Positions 55,198 to 64,000 of a stretch of DNA of 64,000 nucleotides are shown piece by piece (positions within the stretch are counted from its first letter, which is position 1; each line of letters begins with the position of its first letter). Both the position numbers and the translations under genes were made by a program. Below the pieces are notes generated by a model. The model worked only from the letters and a program-made list of their open reading frames with translations. It had not been told where the DNA came from and did not search any database. This DNA comes from Amanita rubescens (taxonomy: Eukaryota; Basidiomycota; Agaricomycetes; Agaricales; Amanitaceae): assembly GCA_015039365.1 (NCBI GenBank), contig WION01000196.1:1-64000 (forward strand), given 5' to 3'.

Positions 55198-58100
55198 ACG
55201 AGGCAAAGCCTCGCCTGCCCTTCGGGCAGGGGGGGTCGCCCCTTCGGGGCTCCTCACCGATAAGTCATCTGGCCTGTGGCCAGCTGAGGGTCGCCCCTAG
55301 CGGGGCTCCTCACTGATAAATCATCTGGCCTGCAGCCAGCTGAGGGTCACCCCTAGACAGATAAGTGTGGGCATGTTAGCTCTGTTAGCCTGTTGTCAAA
55401 CTGTGTTACTACACCCCTTCGCTGCGCTGCGGGGTGTGGGCGCTATATGCACAACATTTCCGTGTGAGGTGTGGGGACAGAATAGCCATATTTGAGATTT
55501 TAGTTTGATTTTTAAGCACTGTATTGATATCTAGCATTTTACATAAATTTTGCTGATTTTTATTATTATTATTTGGTGGAGGGAGGGAGGGAAAGAGGAG
55601 GGCAAGCAAGGGATCACACGAAATGTGCTTAAGTAATGCTTACATGAATTATTATGTCAGGATTATGTCAGGATTTGTCAGGATTATGTCAGAATTTGTC
55701 AGTGCGTACCTTTCCCACCCATCGTTCCCTTCTTTATAGACGAGGCTAAAGCCTCGCCTGCCCTTCGGGCAGGGGGGGTCGCCCCTGTTGGGGCTCCTCA
55801 CCGATAAGTCATCTGGCCTGCGGCCAGCTGAGGGTCGCCCCTAGCGGGGCTCCTCACTGATAAATCATCTGGCCTGCGGCCAGCTGAGGGTCACCCCTAG
55901 ACAGATAGTAAGTGTGGGCATGTTAGCTCTGTTAGCCTGTTGTTGAACTGTGTTACTACACCCCTTTGCTGCGCTGCGGGGTGTGGGCGCTATATGCACA
56001 ACGTTCCCGTGTGAGGTGTGGGGACAGAATAGCTTAGATGTGATAGGTGGGGGACATATTTGAGATTTTAGTTTTAGTTTTAAGCACTGTATTGATATCT
56101 AGCATTTAACATAGATTTTGCTGATTTTTATTATTATTATTTGGTGGAGGGAGGGAGGGAAAGAGGAGGGCAAGCAAGGGATCACACAAAATGTGCTTAA
56201 GTAATATTTACATGAATTATTATGTCAGGCTTATGTCAGGATTAAGATAGATAAAGTGCACAAATATATGCAATTACTGTCCCAATATCACATGAGGGCG
56301 TCAGAGTATGCATCTAGTATTTTACATAGATTTTTCAGATTTTTATAAGGTGGAGGAGGGCAAGCAGAGATCAGACTGGATCACGCAGATCACAGAATGT
56401 GCTTAAGTAATGATTATGTAAATTATTTGTCAGCTCTTAGTCATTTTAGTCAGCCTTAGTCAGAATTTGTCAGCGGGTACCTTTCTCAGGGCATTGTTCC
56501 CTTCTTTATAGACGAGGCTAAAGCCTCACCTGCCCTTCGGGCAGGGGGGGTCGCCCCTGTCGGGGCTCCTCACCGATAAGTCATCTGGCCTGCGGCCAGC
56601 TGAGGGTCGCCCCTAGCGGGGCTCCTCACTGATAAATCATCTGGCCTGCGGCCAGCTGAGGGTCACCCCTAGACAGATAGTAAGTGTGGGCATGTTAGCT
56701 CTGTTAGCCTGTTGTTGAACTGTGTTACTACACCCCTTTGCTGCGCTGCGGGGTGTGGGCACTATATGCACAACGTTCCCGTGTGAGGTGTGGGGACAGA
56801 ATAGCTTAGATGTGATAGGTGGGGGACATATTTGAGATTTTAGTTTTAGTTTTAAGCACTGTATTGATATCTAGCATTTAACATAGATTTTGCTGATTTT
56901 TATTATTATTATTTGGTGGAGGGAGGGAGGGAAAGAGGAGGGCAAGCAAGGGATCACACAAAATGTGCTTAAGTAATGTTTACATGAATTATTATGTCAG
57001 GCTTATGTCAGGATTAAGATAGATAAAGTGCACAAATATATGCAATTACTGTCCCAATATCACATGAGGGCGTCAGAGTATGCATCTAGTATTTTACATA
57101 GATTTTTCAGATTTTTATAAGGTGGAGGAGGGACGGAAAGAGGAGAGCAAGCAGAGATCAGACTGGATCACGCAGATCAGAGAATGTGCTTAAGTAATGA
57201 TTACGTAAATTATTTGTCAGCTCTTAGTCATTTTAGTCAGCCTTAGTCAGAATTTGTCAGCAGGTACCTTTCTCAGGGCATCGTTCCCTTCTTTATAGAT
57301 AGATAGACGAGGCTAAAGCCTCGCCTGCCCTTCGGGCAGGGGGGGTCGCCCCTGTCGGGGCTCCTCACCGATAAGTCATCTGGCCTGTGGCCAGCTGAGG
57401 GTCACCCCTAGCGGGGCTCCTCACTGATAAATCATCTGGCCTGCGGCCAGCTGAGGGTCACCCCTAGACAGATAGTAAGTGTGGGCATGTTAGCTCTGTT
57501 AGCCTGTTGTTGAACTGTGTTACTACACCCCTTCGCTGCGCTGCGGGGTGTGGGCGCTATATGCACAACGTTCCCGTGTGAGGTGTGGGGACAGAATAGC
57601 TTAGATGTAATAGGTGGGGGACATATTTGAGATTTTAGTTTTAGTTTTAAGCACTGTATTGATATCTAGCATTTTACATAAATTTTGCTGATTTTTATTA
57701 TTATTATTTGGTGGAGGGAGGGAGGGAAAGAGGAGGGCAAGCAAGGGATCACACGAAATGTGCTTAAGTAATGCTTACATAAATAATTTGTCAGCGATTA
57801 GTCAAGATTAGTCAGCTGAGTCAGTGGGTGCCTTTCTCAGGCCATTGTTCCCTTCTTTATAGACGAGGCAAAGCCTCGCCTGCCCTTCGGGCAGGGGGGG
57901 TCGCCCCTTCGGGGCTCCTCACTGATAAGTCATCTGGCCTGTGGCCAGCTGAGGGTCGCCCCTAGCGGGGCTCCTCACTGATAAATCATCTGGCCTGCGG
58001 CCAGCTGAGGGGGTCACCCCTAGACAGATAAGTGTGGGCATGTTAGCTCTGTTAGCCTGTTGAACTGTGTTACTACACCCCTTCGCTGCGCTGCGGGGTG

Positions 58101-58958
58101 TGGGCGCTATATGCACAACGTTTCCATGTGAGGTGTGGGGACAGAATAGCCATATTTGAGATTTTAGTTTGATTTTTAAGCACTGTATTGATATCTAGCA
58201 TTTTACATAAATTTTGCTGATTTTTATTATTATTATTTGGTGGAGGGAGGGAGGGAAAGAGGAGGGCAAGCAAGGGATCGCACTGGATCACACAGAATGT
58301 GCTTAAGTAATGATTACGTAAATTATTAGTCAGAATTAGTCAGCGCTTTGTCAGCTGAGTCAGCGCGTGCCTGTTCCCACCCATCGTTCCCTTCTTTATA
58401 GACGAGGCTAAAGCCTCGCCTGCCCTTTGGGCAGGGGGGGTCGCCCCTGTCGGGGCTCCTCACCGATAAGTCATCTGGCCTGTGGCCAGCTGAGGGTCGC
58501 CCCTAGCGGGGCTCCTCACTGATAAATCATCTGGCCTGCGGCCAGCTGAGGGTCACCCCTAGACAGATAGTAAGTGTGGGCATGTTAGCTCTGTTAGCCT
58601 GTTGTTGAACTGTGTTACTACACCCCTTTGCTGCGCTGCGGGGTGTGGGCGCTATATGCACAACGTTCCCGTGTGAGGTGTGGGGACAGAATAGCTTAGA
58701 TGTAATAGGTGGGGGACATATTTGAGATTTTAGTTTGAGTTTTAAGCACTGTATTGATATCTAACATTTTACATAGATTTTGCTGAATTTTATTATTATT
58801 ATTTGGTGGAGGGAGGGAGGGAAAGAGGAGGGCAAGCAAAGGGATCACACGAAATGTGCTTAAGTAATGCTTACATAAATAATTTGTCAGCGATTAGTCA
58901 AGATTAGTCAGCTGAGTCAGCCCGTGCCTGTTCCCACCCATCGTTCCCTTCTTTATAG
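55198..58958. repeat. Six-copy tandem satellite with TTCG-loop hairpins
   Basis: Units start at 55198, 55740, 56512, 57307, 57863 and 58402 with ACGAGGC(T)AAAGCCTC and measure about 542, 772, 795, 556, 539 and 557 bp. Units 2 and 3 are longer through an extra segment of about 220 bp (it contains GATAAAGTGCACAAATATAT). Every unit opens with hairpins: CCTGCCC-TTCG-GGCAGG, GCCCCTAGCGGGGC, and two copies of CTGGCC-TGC-GGCCAG. A T-rich middle, a (TTA)n stretch and GGTGGAGGGAGGGAGGG follow, then variable TTTGTCAG/ATTAGTCAG runs. Identity between units is very high. No transposase or long conserved frame is present, and the 66-72-codon frames on minus are incidental. Confidence 0.95.
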
Positions 58959-58965
58959 ATTATAG

Positions 58966-59503
58966 ATAATCATTATCTATCACGGGCACAATCGCCCCCA
59001 TTACTCACCAACTACACTATCAGAATACGAGCTGGGACCCTCTTGTTCGCTGGAGGGCGGGGCATCCCCCTTTACCCTTGGCGAGTACATTCTTGTCAGG
59101 ATCCCCCAAGAGATTAAGGTAGATGGATATGTTGACAACGAAGCGACCGCCCGCGGAACGGATCTCCCACCTACTTCCAATGGAACAAGTCATCAGCACT
59201 TCGCATTCATCCGTCAAACGTATCTCAAGCCGGATGATTCTTGGATACTTGAAGTCTACCCTGTATTTTCCTTCACCAGGAGCGGCGGAGCTGTTCAAAG
59301 TTACAGACAACTGACCGACGCTGGTAAAGCAGCACTTCTCCCACTCCCAAATTTGTCATTGCGACACCCTACGCCCGCTCCTTTTGGAACACCGCTTAAT
59401 TTCGGAACCTGGTCAACCTTTAGAGATTCATTCCTTCTTGTCATTCCTATTCGGTTCGAAATGCAGAGGCAGAGACCGGCGAGTCTTTCATTTGATCACT
59501 GAC
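58966..59503 (+). CDS. 3' coding exon of a gene lacking a visible start
   Basis: The plus strand is open for about 179 codons from just after the array (58966) to TGA 59501-59503, without an early methionine. It reads like real protein: EYELGPSC, LGEYILVRIPQEIKVDGY, HQHFAFIRQTYLKPDDSWIL, LLPLPNLSLRHPTPAPFGTP, FRDSFLLVIPIRFEMQRQ. No family is recognised. Either earlier exons lie on the far side of the satellite, with the array expanded inside an intron, or the array has truncated the gene. A minus-strand frame at 59020-59310 is a shadow of this exon. Confidence 0.55.
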
Positions 59504-59538
59504 AGTTTTTTGATTGCTGTTGAATCCAGTTTAAACGA

Positions 59539-60051
59539 ATGATCCCTCCTCTTGTCATGTCTGCCCTGGACTTGGCCCGCATTGATCGATACCGAGGATA
59601 CATACTCTCTAACATACAGACCCACATTCATGGCAACCAATCCCATCCTCCTCCCAATGGTGGGAGCGGAGATGATCAAAGAAGTTCTCATGATCAGCAT
59701 GGACGAACTGGAGATGGAGGTGGACCGGCGGCTTCCAGAACAACATCGGCAACCAGTCCCCCGACCATTATCGGTGATGGGGGGGGAGAGAATGTAGACG
59801 GGGCGGAGCCAAAAAAATATTCCGTCAACTCGTTCCACGGTCTCCTAGTTCTCGAAGGCGTCGATGAGGATGCAGAGGATGCTGATGCGACCATGCGAGA
59901 TGAACTCATCTTGATGGCGCGCTGCAGTCCAATATGGGAGGAAGAGCTCAGAAGATACTTAGAAAGAGAGGACAGGGAGAGAAAACAAATGCAGAAGGAG
60001 CGTGCGGAGAGATTGGCCCGCTGGCGTGAAGGCATACCTGAAGGCTATTAA
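59539..60051 (+). CDS. Hypothetical protein with acidic/helical C-terminus
   Basis: A 170-codon frame without introns (MIPPLVMSALDLARIDRYRG) starts 36 bp after the previous stop. The middle is Gly/Ser/Thr-rich. The C-terminus has VNSFHGLLVLEGVDEDAED and a strongly charged helix (YLEREDRERKQMQKERAERL). No family is recognised. It might be the continuation of the preceding gene through a missed intron, since both are on the same strand. Confidence 0.5.
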   Translation: MIPPLVMSALDLARIDRYRGYILSNIQTHIHGNQSHPPPNGGSGDDQRSSHDQHGRTGDGGGPAASRTTSATSPPTIIGDGGGENVDGAEPKKYSVNSFHGLLVLEGVDEDAEDADATMRDELILMARCSPIWEEELRRYLEREDRERKQMQKERAERLARWREGIPEGY

Positions 60052-61486
60052 GATCGAGGCCTGGGTCTTCTATCTGTATACTGAAGTGACACCAACTAGT
60101 TGCCAAAGGTAGGAGGTTGACGGCAACAAGGGTCTTACCGCTCCCAACTCTTTCGACCTAGAGGGTTGCGCCTATTACAGCCTTTGTTACATTCTACGTT
60201 CTTAATTATGGCTATAATAAAATGATTTGTAATGTTGTACATTTCTATGCGCCGTCTTCTTCCTTCTACAGGTTAATATACAAACTTTGCTGTATTTTCT
60301 CTGTTCGTATCGACTATGTAACCTTGAGAGCCTTCGTACGTGAGCTTCGCTATGCACTCCCGGCGCCGGCGGCCACCACGACTCCTTTCCCGACAAGAAG
60401 CTGCATAGTTCGCGCCGACCTCGACTGTAAACACGTGCCACGGCATTCCTTCACTGGCATTTCAAAAGGAGATTCTTCTGACAAGCGTTCAAGAGGTCGC
60501 ATATGCTTCTTGTCCGCTCTGCGTCACTCGATGGCATGACAATACGGAGCAGGGTCGCAAACTCAGCTTCCGCAATGTTTGCTGAGATATCATACTCTTC
60601 CAGAGAGGCACCACGAACGGATATCGATTGTAGCAGTCAACAGCAAATCATGCGTCTTTGACCTTTTTCTTTAACCCTTCGACGACATCCTCCTGGGTGT
60701 TAGCTAGTTTCGAGTTTCTTCGCAGCAGCATGTCATGCTTCATAAAGGGACCGCAATGTACTAACGTACCATGGTCACACGATTTTGACGTTGCACTAGT
60801 GACAGTGCATTCCAAGCATTGTGCGGTGTGGATGGACTACTGATAGAAATGGCTTTTTAATTAGATTTTTTTTGAAGGTGGAGAATTGAAGGAAAAAAAC
60901 CACAGCACCCAGGATTCCCGCGTGGTCCCCCACCGTGGTACTAACTAGGCGGCACTCTGGTTGACTGCGCAGATCAGACGGGATGCGGTGCTTTCAGATT
61001 CCTATGGCCGTGGATATTCACAAGGATTCTAGACATCTTATAAACCCTTTGCTTGGTTGCATAACAGTGATATCGATGCTGTCATGTTCTCCAAGTGCTT
61101 GGCACAATGTCACAACGGCGTTGTATCTGTTTGACATGGTGATATTGATCAGGGACTAAGACGCCGTTTCGACGTCGCTGACGAAGACAGTTAGGTGCAT
61201 TGGAGACGAGTGTAGGAATAACTACAGAGGAACGAACTTGAAGCTGGGCTTAATATTAGCAATAACCTGTGAAGCTTGAAGACTGAAGGCTACCAATATA
61301 TAAAACTTCGGCTCACTGCCTCAACATCAACGCCATCTGAACAATGAACATCAACGAATACCTGAATTCCATGCAGCATATAATGTCATAATGGTAAAAC
61401 AGGTTCAAGAAAGACAATAACGGATATCAAAATGGTCCAACCCTGCAACATCCACCAGCTATTTCTCTGACTGCCCCACGCACCAA
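60052..61486. other. Gene-poor stretch
   Basis: One short minus-strand frame at 60658-60750 (LANTQEDVVEGLKKKVKDA, stop) looks like a genuine C-terminus but has no partner exons that I can identify. Elsewhere there are only short random frames. A poly-T/poly-A patch lies at 60865-60900. Confidence 0.35.
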
Positions 61487-64000
61487 TTATTCTGCCGCAA
61501 ATCTATCCCGTGACTCTTCCATTGGCAGCTCACTAGTTCTCATCAAGTCCGTAGAGCCTAGTCGACTACTCTTGAACCTCGTCCCCTTTGCTTTCGAGCC
61601 TGGCGCGCTACTGGGTCTTGGGATAGTGGGAACCACACTATTACCAGTCGTAGAGGACAGAGCCATAGACAGAGTAGGGTCAGGGAGGCGAGCACGAGTA
61701 GTGATCCCGGATGTGCTTCCAGTAGTTCCCTGCACAGGGGTTGAGCCGTACGAATGTATCCTTCTTTTCCTGTCAAGTAAAATCGCCTCTAGAGATGACG
61801 CGGGAGTGGGAGCGTAGAGCGAGGTAGCGTGTGCACTGGTGCCAAACGTTACGGCCGACGGGGATATAGTCTTGACAGTTTCATTCGTGGTGGTTACGGT
61901 CGCATTCTCAGCATTGTTACAAGACATTGGCCCGTCTTGTCCAGTCAACTCTGCCCTAGATGGTGGCCTACTTCGCGTCTTGCCCGCTAAGTGCAACACC
62001 ACCTTCTGCGGCGTAGGAAGAACGTCATCAACCTTGAAATTAACGTTGTCCTCTGATAAAGCAGCGTTCGATTTGACAGGAACTTGCGCGATCTCTTTTC
62101 CAAGATGATTACAGTTGATTCGAGCATCGCCGTCTCCGGGAACAGGAGGCGCACTATGGGATCTCAGAGCAAAAATATCAAATCCTTTCAAAGGTTTAGG
62201 TATCTGTAGGCCGCCAAGCGACATTCGACCGGACGTGACTGGTAGACTACCATCAGGACCAAGAGATGTTTGTAGCTCGCTATTCGCAGAGCCGTAAGCA
62301 TTCGGTACTTTCGATTGATCCTCTGGCCTTGCAGGAACATGTAAATGTGGAAGCTCATAAGGGTCACCGCGGGCGCCTTGCACGTCGAATTCGTCGTAAA
62401 TCTCTTCCCCAATAAGCTCTACCATCAGTTCATGTCAGGCTATGCTTTGCAAAGCGAGAATTCACTTGCCTTCCAGAACGTCTTCGAGCGTAATAATTCC
62501 CAATGGCATCACTGCAGGGTCGAAATTCTTGAGAAACTGCATAGGACAATCAGCAACTCGAAGAAAGATGTGCGAATTCACAAGTACCTGCGCAGCCCCT
62601 GCCTTGCTGAGCACCGCGTCCGCAGGCATGTTCTGCTCAAGCTGAGGCAAAGAGATCATTCCGATCCCCGTCATAGTTTTCAGAGGTAGATTCAATCCTG
62701 CGCGTTTTCGGTCGGTATTACATTCAACCCCCGCATTTGAACTGCCTTCGATCTGTGCAGTGAGCATTACTCCTTTGTCCGTTCGCTCGGAGGTTACATC
62801 TTTCATGATATCATCAGCAGGGGTCAAACTGCCGGCTTCCAAAGCCCTGGCTTTGTCAAAAATGCCTTCCCTGTCCCTGAGCGTGGTTTCCCCGTCTTCT
62901 GATGACGCGTCTTCGTTCGATTTACCTTTGCTTCCTCGCTTTTTGCGGAATCTATATTTTGTTCGCAATCGGACGCCGTCAGCGCCATTTCCAGTCGAGT
63001 CTTCCTCGGAAGAATCCGAACGTGAGTCATCCGAGTCTCCAATGCCCACTTTGCCAAGAAGGCGTTGAGTCAAACCGCGCTTGACCACCTCCTTTACGCT
63101 TGCGGCCTATGGCACCATGTAAGAAGACTAATTACGTGGGATCTTAAAATCTACCTTCTCCATACTAAAGCGACTGACAATTGCCATGTGACTTCGGCCC
63201 TCTTGGAACCTGTCTAGGATGTGGAGAAGAGATTCATTGTTCGGTACGAAAGGAACTATATTTAACGGGATTTTGCGTAATGGTGTGGCGTCTGTGAACT
63301 TGTTTAGTTCTCATAATGGGCCAGAACATTCTGCGTTCTCACCCTTGGGATCCAACATAACACAATTCTTGACAAGAAGGATTCCCAGTATTCTTTTGAC
63401 CCTTTGCGTTCGTTCGCCGCCTTCTGTAGAACTAGAATACCCAGGTATATCTATTTCCTCGTATACCGGCACTCGACTATGACCCGTTTCGCAAATCTTT
63501 TTCATAAGGTCATAATCAAGTCGCGAATCGATGGATAACATGAAAACGTCTTCTATGGGTGTCATAGCCTCGAAGCAGTGTTATGGTTCATAATAATGAC
63601 AAAAAACAGTGCTCACCTGCTTCACAACCTTTTCTTGCAGGTCAAGTGTAGCTCCGATGATGGCAACGGTGTCCATCTTCAAATCTCCTCCGTGAGCAGC
63701 GTGCGCAGAATGCATCGCGATTAGTTCTTTCAGTTCTGCGGTGGATGGTCCAATTATCTAATATAGCATAAACACCGTCTACTGACCTGCGCGGCGATAG
63801 ATGATGCCATGGTGTGAACCAAGAACAAACTCCAATAGTTTAGCCACTGGCCAAGCGATTATGCCCTTCGTAGCACTGGATCAAAACCAACTCGGATAAA
63901 TAATCGTGTTCATACCAGAGCATATATTAAACACTGTGTGAACCCTGCCATCTTTGCCCCGAGATAGAGTCCATGGCGAGTGAACAAGGACTGTGGTATG
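61487..64000 (-). CDS. MAM3: MAM3/CNNM-type transporter, C-terminal part (5' end outside window)
   Basis: The gene enters from beyond 64000. Visible exons on minus: LFTRHGLYLGAKMAGFTQ; GIIAWPVAKLLEFVLGSHHG (end of the DUF21 membrane domain); ELKELIAMHSAHAAHGGDLK; AMTPIEDVFMLSIDSRLDYD (63490-63560), the start of the CBS pair with HSRVPVYEE; PLNIVPFVPNNESLLHILDR and RSHMAIVSRF; a long Ser/Lys/Asp-rich insert (62600-63090); PLGIITLEDVLE (about 62480); ELIGEEIYDEFDVQG. A disordered Pro/Ser/Thr tail runs to the stop at 61487. Yeast Mam3 is a vacuolar membrane protein tied to metal homeostasis, and CNNM relatives handle magnesium. The insert between CBS halves is large. Confidence 0.88.

Noticed and set aside
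55409..58291. Minus-strand frames of 65-72 codons recurring in satellite units
   Set aside because: They appear in only some units, are not conserved in length, and cross low-complexity sequence.
59020..59310. 96-codon minus-strand frame
   Set aside because: The plus strand is open over a longer interval with much more protein-like content, so this is a shadow.

Overview
The window looks like nuclear DNA of a mushroom-forming basidiomycete (Agaricomycetes, probably Agaricales; species not determined). The evidence is the dense 50-60 nt introns with GTRNGT/YAG borders, short intergenic gaps, and lineage-typical families: an Agaricomycete P-loop G-domain protein, an MLKL-like N-terminal domain, DUF6533 membrane proteins, a PVL-type beta-propeller lectin, Spt5-like paralogues, a SigF-like NTF2 protein and Helitron remnants.

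Layout. 0-7.6 kb is AT-rich and almost free of CpG. It holds a decamer minisatellite and a minus-strand G-domain gene whose 3' half is an array of about 70 intron-sized units. In each unit a splice acceptor and a splice donor stand back to back, separated by exactly one variable triplet (1.65-6.13 kb). I regard this apparent single-codon exon array as the outstanding observation. 8.5-21.1 kb is a compact housekeeping block: an MLKL-NTD-like protein, BUD32/PRPK, the voltage-gated calcium channel CCH1, and convergent eIF3a. 21.1-39 kb is accessory and repeat-rich: transposase-like relics, a broken Spt5-like copy, a small secreted protein, a PVL-like lectin, a Helitron pseudogene split by a 651-bp palindromic TA-flanked MITE, and orphan genes. 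39.4-43.3 kb holds two tandem DUF6533 membrane-protein genes.

43.9-54.5 kb is again gene-dense: SHP1/p47 (UBX), a SigF-like protein, a Ser/Pro-rich protein, an M24 Xaa-Pro aminopeptidase, exosome subunit RRP42 and a Pro-rich orphan. Two pairs are divergent, with start codons 201 and 59 bp apart. 55.2-58.96 kb is a six-copy satellite rich in TTCG-loop hairpins. It abuts the 3' exon of a gene that lacks a visible start. The window ends inside a MAM3/CNNM-type transporter on the minus strand.

The genes do not form one pathway. They mix core functions (tRNA t6A modification via Bud32, calcium entry, translation initiation, Cdc48 adaptor, RNA exosome) with fast-evolving lineage-specific genes placed next to repeats.
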